The notes below the pieces were generated by a model that was given only the letters and a program-made list of their open reading frames with translations, did not search any database and was not told the DNA's origin. The translations under genes were made by a program, and so were the position numbers. This document shows, in pieces, positions 1 to 9,636 of a DNA stretch of 64,000 nt. Every line of letters starts with the position of its first letter. Within the stretch, counting starts at the first letter, position 1. This DNA comes from Verrucomicrobium sp. (GTDB lineage Bacteria; Verrucomicrobiota; Verrucomicrobiia; Methylacidiphilales; UBA1321). The stretch spans positions 80,949-144,948 of the forward strand of contig JAFIGT010000033.1 of the NCBI GenBank assembly GCA_017849585.1. The letters are read 5' to 3'.

Positions 1-264
1 GGCGCGCGCGCCTTCCGTGATCGAGCCGCCGATGCACGCCACCACTACTTTTTCCCCACGACGCGCCTTCGCCAAAGCGGCCTGCAGGCGGGCCGTGTCG
101 CCGAGATTCACCAGACTGCGCTGAAGGACGTCCGGCGAGAGGGTCGGCGACAGCGGAGCGGCAGGTGCCTCCTGGGCGTGTGATGGGAGCGGTCCTTGGA
201 AAGCGAGGCAAAGGGCGAGAAGTCCGGCGGTGCGGGGAAAGTTGGCGATGCGCATAAGTGCCAT
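1..264 (-). CDS. SGNH/GDSL hydrolase, N-terminal part (cut by window edge)
   Basis: The visible 88 residues start with a Sec-type signal peptide (basic start, then a Leu/Ala-rich core ending near SHAQE). After a proline-rich linker comes the SGNH block I motif IGGSITEGA, whose Ser is the expected nucleophile. The rest of the enzyme lies beyond position 1. SGNH hydrolases of this type usually remove acetyl or other acyl groups from saccharides outside the cytoplasm. Two more SGNH genes occur at 8.3 and 9.6 kb. The start at 264 is the first ATG; a second in-frame ATG at 255 is an alternative, and neither has a strong ribosome site. The gene is divergent from the GNAT gene at 408. Confidence 0.75.
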   Translation of the reverse strand, partial: MALMRIANFPRTAGLLALCLAFQGPLPSHAQEAPAAPLSPTLSPDVLQRSLVNLGDTARLQAALAKARRGEKVVVACIGGSITEGARA

Positions 265-407
265 CCTAGCGATTGTGCGGAGGCGAGGCAAGGGCGTCGT
301 CTTTCGGATGTGAAATGCAATCGGCCATTCTGGCGATGAGAGAAAGGGTCGGGAGAAGTTGTGGCTTGTGGCATCGTTTGACTTGGCTACAACGGAGAAA
401 AGTCTCC

Positions 408-893
408 ATGTCCTGCCTGCCGGATGGTTTTCAGTTTTTCGATCCGGGTCGCCTTGTTGACGGCGACCTCACGCTGATTGTTTCCGAATATTATCCTGGC
501 GACCCCACCATCCGCTACGTCCCCGCCTATTACTTTCAGATGACCCATTCCGTCACCGGCGAAAATATGGGACACATCCATCTTCGCGTCGGCGACAACG
601 AGCAGATTTATTATTGCGGTCACATCGGCTATGGCGTCCACGAACGTTTTCGCGGTCACCGCCTCGCTGGCCGTGCCTGCCGGTTGATTTTTCCTCTTGC
701 CCGCGCCCACGGCATTCACCCGCTCTGGATTACCTGCAATCCCGAGAACACCCCCTCGCGCCGCACCTGCGAACGGCTTGGCGGCAAGCTCGTGGAAATT
801 ATCTCCCTGCCGGAAGAATCCGAGTTGTTCCTCATCGGCGACCGCGAAAAATGCCGGTATTGGTTTGAACTGGCCGATTTCGACAATTCGTGA
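408..893 (+). CDS. GNAT-family N-acetyltransferase
   Basis: A 161-residue cytoplasmic protein with a GNAT fold. The middle reads HIGYGVHERFRGHRLAGRAC, matching the acetyl-CoA-binding motif A (R/Q-x-x-G-x-G/A). It is followed by the beta5-alpha4 region WITCNPENTPSRRTCERLGG, the usual pattern of N-acetyltransferases resembling RimJ/L. The substrate cannot be read. The start was placed at 408 because GGAG lies 10 nt upstream and the longer upstream frame gives an atypical basic leader. Only 16 nt separate it from the next gene, so the two are probably co-transcribed. Confidence 0.8.
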   Translation: MSCLPDGFQFFDPGRLVDGDLTLIVSEYYPGDPTIRYVPAYYFQMTHSVTGENMGHIHLRVGDNEQIYYCGHIGYGVHERFRGHRLAGRACRLIFPLARAHGIHPLWITCNPENTPSRRTCERLGGKLVEIISLPEESELFLIGDREKCRYWFELADFDNS

Positions 894-909
894 AATCGTA
901 GAGAATTGT

Positions 910-1710
910 ATGTCGACCACCTCACTTTCCTTTCCCGTCCAGATTACCGTCATGGGGAGTGGCACCTCACAGGGCGTCCCGATGATCGGCTGCGACTGCC
1001 CCGTTTGCCGGTCCACTGATCCCCGTGATCACCGCACCCGTTGCTCCCTCGTTGTCGCCACGCCCGACACCACCATTCTCATCGACACACCGCCCGAACT
1101 GCGCCTTCAAGCCCTTCGCACTGGACTCAAGCATGTCGATGCGGTTTTCCTCACTCACGCTCACGCCGATCACATCATGGGTTTCGACGATTTGCGCCGC
1201 TTCTGCGATATCAAGAAAGGCGCCATGCCGGTCTACGCCTCGCCAGTCACCCTCGCCAGCGTCGCCAATGTTTTCCCCTACGCCTTCGACCCGAAGAACC
1301 GCATTCCCGGCTACGTTTCCGTCGACAGCCACCCCGTCACCGACAGCTTCACCCTCGGCGGACTCACCATCACGCCCTACACGCTGCCCCATGGACGCTT
1401 TAATACCTACGGTTACCTCTTCCAACGTGCGGGCGAAAAAATCTTTGCCTACATGAACGATTGCAAGGACATCCCTGCGCCTGCGCGTGAGGCCATCCGC
1501 GATGTCAATGTCCTCATGATTGACGGCTTGCGCGACGAGGCCCATCCCACGCACCTCACCGTCGGGGAGGCCATGGCCATTGGCCGCGACGTTCGTGCCA
1601 AGCACGTGTATTTGACCCACATCACCCATCAGAAGACCCACGCCCAACGTGAAACCGAGTTACCCAAAGGCGTGCAATTGGCTTACGATGGGCTAAGCTT
1701 CACCGTATGA
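910..1710 (+). CDS. MBL-fold phosphodiesterase, PhnP-like
   Basis: A 266-residue metallo-beta-lactamase-fold hydrolase. The N-terminus has MGSGTSQGVPMIGCDCPVC, typical of the PhnP / cyclic phosphate phosphodiesterase branch, where the Cys pair belongs to a structural zinc site. The metal ligands are in LTHAHADHIMGFDDLRRF (HxHxDH). Further ligands are likely in LPHGR and the Asp of YMNDCKD, and the protein ends with a YLTHITHQ segment. Family members hydrolyse cyclic nucleotide or ribose cyclic phosphates. The start at 910 gives the canonical N-terminus. Its stop overlaps the next start (ATGA), which indicates translational coupling to the TIGR03790 gene. Confidence 0.85.
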   Translation: MSTTSLSFPVQITVMGSGTSQGVPMIGCDCPVCRSTDPRDHRTRCSLVVATPDTTILIDTPPELRLQALRTGLKHVDAVFLTHAHADHIMGFDDLRRFCDIKKGAMPVYASPVTLASVANVFPYAFDPKNRIPGYVSVDSHPVTDSFTLGGLTITPYTLPHGRFNTYGYLFQRAGEKIFAYMNDCKDIPAPAREAIRDVNVLMIDGLRDEAHPTHLTVGEAMAIGRDVRAKHVYLTHITHQKTHAQRETELPKGVQLAYDGLSFTV

Positions 1711-3443
1711 GCCCACGCCGCCTCATCCCGCAGCCGGAATCGTCTTGCGGTCGGGGCGTGAGGCTTCTTCTTTTTCTCCTCCTGCTGGGTGCCGCGTTGC
1801 CTTCGGCCGCGCGCGCCACGGCGGAAGATCTTCGCCAGCATCTCCTCGTCGTTTACAACAAAAATGCGGTCGAGGGTGAAAAACTGGCCCGCTATTACGC
1901 CGAGAAACGGCAGATCGCCGCCGACCACGTGCTCGGCATCGACTGCCCTGACGTCGAGGAAATCGACCGCGCCACCTACAACGACAAGTTACGCGCGCCC
2001 ATCGATGCCTATCTCGTTAGTCAGGGGTGGATCACCCGCGAAACCACCAATCTCGCCGCCGGTCCGAAAAGTATCGCCGTGCAGGTTGCCACGCGAAACG
2101 ACATCTGGTGCCTGGCGCTCATTCGTGGCATTCCCCTACGCATTCAGAATGATCCCTTGGTCAACGACACCCCGCATCTCAAGCCCGAACTCAACACCAA
2201 CGCGGCCAGCGTCGATTCCGAACTCGCCACCCTGCCCATCCTCGGCCTGCCGATGAATGGGCCCGCGCTCAACCCCTACTACTTTGCCGGGTACGCCCGC
2301 GAGTTCGACGCACTCGATGCGCGCCGCCAGATTCTTGTCGCCCGCCTCGATGCTCCGGCCGTGTCCGATGTCCAGCGCATGATCGATGAAAGCCTCGTTG
2401 CCGAGACCAACCGACTTACCGGCAACGTCTGCCTCGATGCACGCGGATTCACCGACAAGAACAATCCCTATGTCCTTGGCGACGACTGGCTGCGCAACGC
2501 CCTCATCTCCCTTGCCCGCGAAGGCTGGCCCATCGAGTTCGACAACAATCCCGACCTCATTGCAGCCAATCTTCCCATTAACCAAATCGCTCTCTATGCC
2601 GGTTGGTACACCACCGACGCGCAAGGGCCCTTCTTCCAGCCTCCGCGCCGCTTCGCCACCGGTGCCATCGCCTACCATCTCCACTCCTTCAGCGCCTCCA
2701 CCCTCCGCAGCCGCACCGCCAACTGGTGCGGCCCCCTCCTCAGCGCCGGGGCGGCCGCCACCATGGGCTGCGTGTACGAGCCCTACCTCGATCTCACGCC
2801 GCACATCGATATTTTTATCGATCGACTCCTGCAGGGCTACACGCTGGTGGAGGCCGGCACCATGTCGCAAAAAGGACTCTCGTGGATGGTTACCATCGTC
2901 GGCGATCCGCTCTACCGGCCTTTCCGCGAAAAATTTCCCGAGGCCCTCACCCATGCTCGAGAACAAAACAGCATCAATCTCGAATGGCTCGAATTGCAGC
3001 AAGCCCGCCTCTCCATGCAAAACGGCATCGTTTCTCCCGCCACGCTGAAGAAACAACTCATCAACTCCATGGCCACCGAAATCTCGTGGGAAGGCTACGC
3101 CGATCTCCTCGCGACTTCCGGCAGTCCTGCCGATCTCAACGACAGCCTTGCCGCCTATCGTCAGGCGATGAAATTGTGTTTCGGTGCCGTCGACCAGATT
3201 CGCATCGGATTGAAAATGGTGCGGCTCGCTGCGAAGACCCGCCAACCCGACGTCGCCAAAGCGACCCTCAAGCAACTCGCGCAACGCTGGCCCCGCGATG
3301 TGACTTTCTATGGTCTCGACACCGAGCTCACCCGGCTCACCACTGGCGGAGCTCCGGTTCCCGTGAATGTGCCGCCATCGGATTCGACTTCCGCTCCCGT
3401 CCCTGCCTCGACACCGGTATCCGAACCAGCGACTGCACCGTGA
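1707..3443 (+). CDS. TIGR03790 family exported protein
   Basis: A 578-residue protein with a signal peptide of about 37 residues (long basic start, LLLFLLLLGAALPS core). It then has the family opening LLVVYNKNAVEGEKLARYYA, in which an asparagine-rich strand leads into an RYYAEKR helix. This matches the TIGR03790 family, which is frequent in Verrucomicrobia and Planctomycetes and has no established function. A helical C-terminal region (about 410-545) resembles a repeat or TPR-like tail, and the last 30 residues are rich in Pro/Ser/Thr. The start overlaps the preceding stop by 4 nt. The coding strand is very C-rich, unlike the genes after 4.5 kb. Confidence 0.8.
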   Translation: MSPRRLIPQPESSCGRGVRLLLFLLLLGAALPSAARATAEDLRQHLLVVYNKNAVEGEKLARYYAEKRQIAADHVLGIDCPDVEEIDRATYNDKLRAPIDAYLVSQGWITRETTNLAAGPKSIAVQVATRNDIWCLALIRGIPLRIQNDPLVNDTPHLKPELNTNAASVDSELATLPILGLPMNGPALNPYYFAGYAREFDALDARRQILVARLDAPAVSDVQRMIDESLVAETNRLTGNVCLDARGFTDKNNPYVLGDDWLRNALISLAREGWPIEFDNNPDLIAANLPINQIALYAGWYTTDAQGPFFQPPRRFATGAIAYHLHSFSASTLRSRTANWCGPLLSAGAAATMGCVYEPYLDLTPHIDIFIDRLLQGYTLVEAGTMSQKGLSWMVTIVGDPLYRPFREKFPEALTHAREQNSINLEWLELQQARLSMQNGIVSPATLKKQLINSMATEISWEGYADLLATSGSPADLNDSLAAYRQAMKLCFGAVDQIRIGLKMVRLAAKTRQPDVAKATLKQLAQRWPRDVTFYGLDTELTRLTTGGAPVPVNVPPSDSTSAPVPASTPVSEPATAP

Positions 3444-3520
3444 ATTTCAAATTCGCCATCCCGGAGCGGTGGGTGTAGCCTTCTCTCATTGGCATTTGGA
3501 AATTTTAAATTGGCAATCTC

Positions 3521-4387
3521 ATGATCCTCATCGACACCCACGCTCACCTTGACTACACCAACTTCGATTCCGACCGTCCCCAGGTGCTGACCCGCGCCAC
3601 CGAGACCGAGGTGAAGGAAATGATCTCCATTGGGACGCATCTCGAATCCAGCGCGCGCGCGGTCGAGCTCGCAAACAACTTCCCCAACGTCTGGGCCACG
3701 GTCGGCATTCATCCCAGCGAAGCGGATACTGCTACGGAAAATTTCATCGATACCCTGCGCCAACTCGCCGCCAATCCCCGCGTCGTCGCCATTGGCGAGA
3801 TCGGGCTCGACTATCATCGTCTACCCAGTCTCGAAATTTCCCCCAAGCCCGGCGACGTCTTTGCCGCCACCGTTTCCGTCGATCCCGGCACGCTCACCGC
3901 GAAAATTGCGGATGACGATTACAAAAATAAGCAGGCCATTGTCTTTCGCGAACAGCTCGACCTCGCCGTTGAACTTAACCTCAACGTCGTCATCCACCAG
4001 CGCGACGCCTGGGATGACACGATTGCCATCCTCGACGATTACACGGGAAAACTGCGCGGCGTTTTCCATTGCTTCGGCGGCACGCTCGATCAGGCCAACC
4101 AGATTCTCGCCATGGGCCATCTCGTGTCCTTCACCGGCATCGTCACGTTCAAGAACGCCCGCGAAGTGCAGGCTACGGTCCAGGGCGTGCCGCTCGATCA
4201 ATTCATGGTCGAAACCGATTGCCCCTACCTCGCACCCGTGCCGCACCGCGGCAAACGGTGCGAACCGGCGTTCACCCGTCTCGTTGCGGAAAAAATCGCT
4301 TCCTTGCGTGGCATCCCGCTCGAAGAAGTCGCCCTCGCCACCACCGCCACCGCTCGCCGTTTCTTCAACTTCACCCGGCAGGGTTGA
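3521..4387 (+). CDS. tatD: TatD-family metal-dependent DNase
   Basis: A 288-residue TIM-barrel hydrolase. The metal-binding motifs are in order: DTHAHLD near residue 5, GEIGLDYH near 92, VVIHQRDA near 150, FHCFGG near 182 and ETDCPYLAP near 229. The substrate-site RGKR follows. TatD enzymes act as metal-dependent 3'-5' exonucleases in DNA repair and quality control. Compared with E. coli TatD there is an extra stretch of roughly 30 residues after GLDYH (about 98-135). Such inserts are seen in Verrucomicrobia, though I infer this from memory of the family. It lies 77 bp after the TIGR03790 gene in the same direction. Confidence 0.92.
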   Translation: MILIDTHAHLDYTNFDSDRPQVLTRATETEVKEMISIGTHLESSARAVELANNFPNVWATVGIHPSEADTATENFIDTLRQLAANPRVVAIGEIGLDYHRLPSLEISPKPGDVFAATVSVDPGTLTAKIADDDYKNKQAIVFREQLDLAVELNLNVVIHQRDAWDDTIAILDDYTGKLRGVFHCFGGTLDQANQILAMGHLVSFTGIVTFKNAREVQATVQGVPLDQFMVETDCPYLAPVPHRGKRCEPAFTRLVAEKIASLRGIPLEEVALATTATARRFFNFTRQG

Positions 4388-4516
4388 TGTTTTAAAGGGA
4401 AATATAACAGCCAATAGCAGGCGAAGTGGTAGCTCAGCCGATCAAGCTTTTCCATTCGGATGGCTCTGGGCACGGGATCAAAGAAGAAGGCATGCCACAA
4501 TTCCGAGTTCACGGTT

Positions 4517-7500
4517 TTACCGCCAATTGTTGCCTTGAGTCAGCCGACTGACTTCGTCGGCGCTGATGGCAGCTCCGATTACTTCCACTTCATCCATGGT
4601 CCCGATAAATCCCAAAACACCGCTGGTGGTCGCTGTGCTGAAGCTGATGCCTGGGGTTTGATGTGTTCGTTGATAAACCGGCGCTAAACCTGAACTTTGG
4701 CCGATGAGTATGCCGTCGAGGTATAGCTTGAGCGAGGTAAGATCATAAACGCACACGAGATGATTCCATCCGGTGTGCAGTGCCTGGTTGGCTTGCAGAC
4801 TGGCCGATAAGCCGGCGCGTTGCAGAGTAAGAATGGGCACGCCACTCGAATTCAATTGAATGGTAAATGGGCTTGCGTTTAGTTGCTTCCAAATTGGGGT
4901 TGAAGTATTTCCGATGGTGACATTGATCCAGAGGCTGGTGGTTTGCGCTCCGACTGGACTGGATTTGGATCGAAAACGAACGACAGTGCCGTCGTTGATC
5001 AACTGGAGTGCCTTGCCTCTACAACCATCAACCCATGCATAATGATTGTTCGTCTCCTGATCATAGTTGGCGGTTTGGCCGTCACCCAATCCACCATACT
5101 CCACCCAAGCTCGACCTGATTGATGGCTGGAACCGCGGTCGTTAAGCCTGAAGCCGGCCCCTTCTTCAAAGTCGAGATGGAAGTAGGGAATCCGGCTGCG
5201 CGAGAGTGAGGCTGTGATTACTTGGCTCGCGGTGAATGTATTGAGATTTACGCCGCTATAAGGTGAAACGAAATCATCCATATCTCCTCCTGCGCGAATC
5301 AACTGAATCGGTACAGATGTGGTGGCTAGGGTTTGACTGGATTGAACGATCACTGGATTAGAGAACGCAATTTTTCCGGAGGTGTACCAAGTGATGGCTT
5401 GGAGTACGCGCAGACCTTCCATGTCTGTTGCAAGTGGGACATGTCTCACGTAGGTTCCTTGCCCCGATAGGGGGTAATCCAGATTCGCATCGGTTGTATC
5501 TGAAGTCAGAACTAGGTTAAGGGTAACTTTGCGGTCATTGATTGTGACGGTTTTAGCCACGTTTCGCTTTTGTAGATCTCCCAGATTGGTTGAGAGCGAT
5601 GTGATAGAGGGATAATCTGGAAGAGATAGCTGTATGACGCTGGATGTGGTGCAATCAAACCGGGCAACACGAGTCCGGTAATCGCCTGCGGGATAGGAAG
5701 AGAACACGGCGCTGACACTTTCGACGCTGGTGATGGAGCTTAGATAATGAGGGCTGTATAAGTCGTGAATGAGGCCGTTACCAATACTCAGCATCAGGGG
5801 GATGTTTTCAGAGGCTTCCACTCGGAGAAATAAATTCGACAGTGTGGCCAAAGTTGTCGACGAGCGAAATCCCCCAAGACTAAGGGATCCCTCGCAGAGA
5901 GTGAGACGCTTGATACTCTCGGTTGAACTGATTGTGACTTGCGCTTGCTCCACGGGCGATGAATTGGTGATTGTCAATGTTGGCTGGGTGGCCGTGATCC
6001 ACGATAAATCGATGGAATAGGGAACCGGCAGTTTTACGAGGTTGTATCGCAGTCGCGTTGTTGCCAATGGGAGCTGGTTATAAAGAAGGTTCCAGTTTCC
6101 TCCGCTTGTCTCGCGTACCTGAATAGTGACGAAGGGTTGAACGGCATCCATAACGCCAACCACTGAGGTCGTATCCCAACTCAAAGTGAGCAATGACTCT
6201 GCATTCACGTTTCCAGAGATGGTGTTGCTGAGCGTAACGGAGGTGCCGCCATTCACTGGACGCAGTTCCACAGTGACATTGACATCGCAACGTTTGTCGG
6301 TAGCGGGCAATCCGGCGCATTGGAAATAAAAGGTGTCGCCGTACAGCAGTTCGTTGGGGTAGGACACCACAATGCGCGGGCTTGGGAAAGGGCTTTTAGC
6401 ATTGTCCATCAGCCCTCGAAAAAATTTTAGCAGTGTATTGTATCCCCACACGTTGCGGCTTGATGGCACCCATAACGATTCATTGCAATCGTTCCAGGTG
6501 ACGAGCAGAACCTGACGGTAGCCCAGTGCCATCCAGAGGTGCATGGTGTCGATGATGTTTTTTATTCCATGAAAAGGCACTCGTGTTGCCTGTCCGGGAC
6601 GATTGGAACTGTCGTAACCGGCCGCAATGGAGGGTATCCACAAAAAATCAGACGCTAAACTCTTAAGTCGCTGATCCAGTGCCACACAGGCGTCGCGATC
6701 CCAGAAGCGATCGAATCCATGGGCTGCATCGCAGGATACTGTTAATAACCAGCTCAACGTTCCGCACTGTACCGGTTTGGGCCAAAGTTGATTGAGTAGA
6801 TCTGGGCGATCCAAGGCAATTTTATCAAACTGAGAGATCTTTTTTATCAGGCGAACACTGACTCCCCGTGCGCGCAGCTGACCGTTAAACGCGTCCATGC
6901 CGGCGGCGGTTTCGGACCAAGCGGTCGCACTATAGAGAAAATGACAAGGCTCTCCGGCGTATTGATAGGCCATTGGATCATTGGCATGTTGCAGGATGTA
7001 GTCAGCCACGGTATTGGCTGCGATCACTGGATCGGACGAAAGCGTGGCCGAAGTCCACTCTGGCGCCAGATAAAAGGTAGTGCCTGTCGCCGTCAGAATG
7101 GCATTGGCGGCTGTGAAGGCCGCTGAGGGAACACCCCCAAGCATTTGAAAGCCACTCACCCCACTTTCGATAGCTTGCAGCATATGTTGCTGGAGATCGG
7201 TGGCTGAATCTCCGGATTGTTGGTTGAATGGCCAAGCGTCATTGTTTCCGCCCACATGTGGGTGAGCATGCAGATGAGCATTGGGCACTTGCGGCATATA
7301 GTGGGCCCAAACCACGGCCGGAATTGTGGAAAGGACGGTCAACTGATCGATGCGGAGGATGGACGATCCCGCTGCCGTTGATACATAAAATCCGATTCCA
7401 GTAACGAAGGATGACGGCAAATCACTAGTCAAAACTGAACCCAGAGCCATCGCCGATCCAGATGGGTTGAGCGTAAAATTTCGCCAGTTCGACGAGGCCG

Positions 7501-7999
7501 TTGAAAAGGTCAGACTTTTTTCCACTGCCGATGTTGTGGCACCGGCAAAAAGAGGGGCACTGGATATAACCGGACTCGTCGTAAAGGTAGTGCTAGACGC
7601 ATACCAATTATCGTCGATTTTGAGCAACAGTCGCACGGTGGTGGCGCTATTGCTATTGCCCATGTTCCATTTGATGACGCTCTTTGAGGCATTGAAACTG
7701 ATGCCGGTCTGGACCAACGCGTAGTTATTGGCGGAACTGGTATTGAGTGCCAGGTAGCCGTAAGAACTGCCCGGATTTCCTGCCAGATTGGAGAGGAATG
7801 AGAGTGACGTTTCAGAGGTAATGCTCGTGGCCGCGCTGCCTTGGTAGGAATACCATCCTGTAGTGCTTTCTGTGATATTCCCGGCTGTCAGGTTGTCAAA
7901 GGATTGCTGATAGAGAGATTGGGCCAAAAGAGGACATACGCTTGGGAGTGCAATCAGGAAAGATATCAAAAGAAAACGACTTATCGTTACGGTTATCAT
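4517..7999 (-). CDS. GH71/GH99-like secreted glycosidase with N-terminal jelly-roll and C-terminal LamG-like domains
   Basis: A 1160-residue exported protein with a signal peptide ending near LLAQS. Residues about 27-230 form a jelly-roll domain homologous to the separate PEP-CTERM protein at 18.9 kb. From about 231 begins a GH71/GH99-like barrel: VVWAHYMPQVPNAHLHAHPH, GVSGFQMLGG, FYLAPEW and VLLVTWNDCNES. Beta-sandwich modules follow, and about 955-1160 is a LamG-type domain (FHLDFEEGAG, GWNHLVCVYD, LKLYLDG). GH71 and GH99 families include alpha-1,3-glucanases and endo-alpha-mannosidases; the real substrate is unknown. The whole C-terminal part is paralogous to the gene at 15.9 kb. AAGGAG lies 10 nt before the start. 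It has its own promoter and operator at 8.07-8.12 kb. Confidence 0.75.
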   Translation of the reverse strand: MITVTISRFLLISFLIALPSVCPLLAQSLYQQSFDNLTAGNITESTTGWYSYQGSAATSITSETSLSFLSNLAGNPGSSYGYLALNTSSANNYALVQTGISFNASKSVIKWNMGNSNSATTVRLLLKIDDNWYASSTTFTTSPVISSAPLFAGATTSAVEKSLTFSTASSNWRNFTLNPSGSAMALGSVLTSDLPSSFVTGIGFYVSTAAGSSILRIDQLTVLSTIPAVVWAHYMPQVPNAHLHAHPHVGGNNDAWPFNQQSGDSATDLQQHMLQAIESGVSGFQMLGGVPSAAFTAANAILTATGTTFYLAPEWTSATLSSDPVIAANTVADYILQHANDPMAYQYAGEPCHFLYSATAWSETAAGMDAFNGQLRARGVSVRLIKKISQFDKIALDRPDLLNQLWPKPVQCGTLSWLLTVSCDAAHGFDRFWDRDACVALDQRLKSLASDFLWIPSIAAGYDSSNRPGQATRVPFHGIKNIIDTMHLWMALGYRQVLLVTWNDCNESLWVPSSRNVWGYNTLLKFFRGLMDNAKSPFPSPRIVVSYPNELLYGDTFYFQCAGLPATDKRCDVNVTVELRPVNGGTSVTLSNTISGNVNAESLLTLSWDTTSVVGVMDAVQPFVTIQVRETSGGNWNLLYNQLPLATTRLRYNLVKLPVPYSIDLSWITATQPTLTITNSSPVEQAQVTISSTESIKRLTLCEGSLSLGGFRSSTTLATLSNLFLRVEASENIPLMLSIGNGLIHDLYSPHYLSSITSVESVSAVFSSYPAGDYRTRVARFDCTTSSVIQLSLPDYPSITSLSTNLGDLQKRNVAKTVTINDRKVTLNLVLTSDTTDANLDYPLSGQGTYVRHVPLATDMEGLRVLQAITWYTSGKIAFSNPVIVQSSQTLATTSVPIQLIRAGGDMDDFVSPYSGVNLNTFTASQVITASLSRSRIPYFHLDFEEGAGFRLNDRGSSHQSGRAWVEYGGLGDGQTANYDQETNNHYAWVDGCRGKALQLINDGTVVRFRSKSSPVGAQTTSLWINVTIGNTSTPIWKQLNASPFTIQLNSSGVPILTLQRAGLSASLQANQALHTGWNHLVCVYDLTSLKLYLDGILIGQSSGLAPVYQRTHQTPGISFSTATTSGVLGFIGTMDEVEVIGAAISADEVSRLTQGNNWR

Positions 8000-8067
8000 A
8001 GTCGAAAGGCTCCTTGGTTGTCCTGTTTTCTGACGATGTGCGAGTGACTAGGGCGTGGCTTGATTGA

Positions 8068-8121
8068 GATATATGTTTGCGGGCGGCCTCCGTTCAATAT
8101 GGTCGTTTTCGAACAGTTCGA
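8068..8121 (-). promoter_or_regulatory. Operator site 1 plus promoter of the 4517-7999 gene
   Basis: Palindrome TCGAACAGTTCGA at 8109-8121. Reading towards the gene, exactly 11 nt follow, then -35 TTGAAC (8092-8097), an 18-nt spacer and -10 TATATC (8068-8073). The start codon is at 7999. I see no other feature in the 8000-8315 gap. Confidence 0.75.
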
Positions 8122-8315
8122 TTATTGTAATTGAAATTTTTAAGGGAAATCTTGTCTTGTACTGTGTTGGAATCTGAAGAAGTGCTGCCTTTAGGAGCTA
8201 AGACTTATTTGGGCGTAATGAAGCTGAATGGTACGCTCACTTTTTCTGCGTACCATGGCTTGAAGGCAGCTGTTAGAGGCTACTCAAAGCGCCGGTATGT
8301 AGGCAGTAGCTCTAT

Positions 8316-9452
8316 TTAGTGGCGTTCCACCGTAGCGGGCTCACCTGCAATGCAGAGGCTTTCGAGCCGCAGTTCTTGACCGGGCTGCAACTCAGGGATG
8401 ATTTCCACTTTATGCTCTACGGCGGGGTCAAGACCTTGCGCCAGCATTTCAAAATAGCGGCCGACTCCGGTTTTCCATTGAGCGCCGATGTCGACGGTTT
8501 TTACTTTTATTCCATCGATATGGATGTGGTACTTGCCAGAAGTGGGAGTGCCCTCACCAAAGAAGAAGAGGTTGCGCCCACGCACAAAGAGGACGAGTGG
8601 CTCGGGTGCGTTGGGGGAGGTGTCCTTGTCACGCGAGGCTACCGCGACGGAGTCCATCCAGCGCGAGGGGATAAAATCATAAGCGACGGCGTTGCGGTTC
8701 GGCATGCCGGGTTGCCAGCCGGTTGGCCATTTTCCGCTTGAACCTAGTCGGTACCGCCTGACGGTCATGTACGTATCGGCAAAAAGCATCTTATCGGGAA
8801 CAGTGCAGCGGCTCTTGTGTTGAATGGCGGTCAGATAGGCCTGCCACGCTGCTTGCGCATACAGGGCATAACCGGCATCACCCGGGTGAGTGGAATCCTG
8901 AGGCAAATCCCAAAGGGTGTCCGGAGTGGTTTTCCCGCTGGCGACACACGCTTTGACGAGGGTGACGGCATCGGCCAGCGGCAGTGCATAGGCTTGGCCA
9001 ATGGCCTTGTGTTGTTCATCGAGTGGACGTACCGGGGGCTGGGGCAGGACATCTTTTTTTGCAGGCAGAATTACTTGCACCACCGGAATTCCCGAGGAGA
9101 TGAGGCGTCGGATGATCGATTCGTAGGCGGCGAGACGGTCAGGGTCCGGTGCGGAAAAGGGATCATCATTGATGGTAAAATCGAGAAAGAGGAGATCAGG
9201 TTTTTGCGACAAGACGTCGCGCTCCAGGCGGAAGGCCGCTAGCTGCGAACCGGTGCCGCCGATGGCAGCATCCCAAAAACGGAAGTGTGCTGCGGGATAG
9301 CGTCTTTCGAATTCCCGCGACACCAACGCTCGATACGACGTGACTTGTGGGTTGGTGGCTTGGGCCCCCCAAGTCAGGCTTCCTCCCAAAAAGGCGATGG
9401 TAAGAGATTTGCCGGAAGTGGCGCGTTGGTCAAATTGATCGAAGCTAGGCAT
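8316..9452 (-). CDS. SGNH/GDSL hydrolase
   Basis: A 378-residue SGNH hydrolase as called from the first ATG. Block I is IAFLGGSLTWGA (Ser nucleophile), block II is AAIGGTGSQLAA, block III is FLDFTIND (Asn) and block V is DSTHPGDAGYALYA (Asp and His). The C-terminal 150 residues form a beta-rich accessory domain. The probable role is deacylation of a decorated polysaccharide. No ribosome site precedes the ATG. In-frame upstream codons (to about 9520) encode a hydrophobic stretch like a signal peptide core (QLLVILLTITCPLF) but contain no ATG, GTG or TTG, so the true start is doubtful. It is the last gene of the operon that starts near 19.76 kb. Confidence 0.75.
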   Translation of the reverse strand: MPSFDQFDQRATSGKSLTIAFLGGSLTWGAQATNPQVTSYRALVSREFERRYPAAHFRFWDAAIGGTGSQLAAFRLERDVLSQKPDLLFLDFTINDDPFSAPDPDRLAAYESIIRRLISSGIPVVQVILPAKKDVLPQPPVRPLDEQHKAIGQAYALPLADAVTLVKACVASGKTTPDTLWDLPQDSTHPGDAGYALYAQAAWQAYLTAIQHKSRCTVPDKMLFADTYMTVRRYRLGSSGKWPTGWQPGMPNRNAVAYDFIPSRWMDSVAVASRDKDTSPNAPEPLVLFVRGRNLFFFGEGTPTSGKYHIHIDGIKVKTVDIGAQWKTGVGRYFEMLAQGLDPAVEHKVEIIPELQPGQELRLESLCIAGEPATVERH

Positions 9453-9636
9453 GGCAGAGTTTTCTTTGGTGAAAAGTGGACAGGTAATTGTTAGGAGAAT
9501 AACAAGGAGTTGAGAAGCGGGTATTTTCTACGCTTATCACAAATCGCTTCATCGTTCAGGCTGCCGGATAATCTCCGCTGATGGAAACGTCAAGCGCTAG
9601 ATCAAGGGGAGCTAAAAACCCAGGCTTATCGGTAAT

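Noticed and set aside
967..1647. 226-codon minus-strand frame over the MBL gene
   Set aside because: Shadow of the MBL-fold gene, whose metal motifs fix the plus frame.
2136..3284. 382-codon antisense open frame over the TIGR03790 gene
   Set aside because: It arises from the C-rich codon bias of the real gene; the translation is Gly/Glu/Val-rich without motifs, and the sense frame is a recognised family.
4405..4460. tRNA-like stretch with AGTGGTAGCTCAG
   Set aside because: A D-arm-like string is present, but no acceptor stem, anticodon arm or T-arm can be folded around it.
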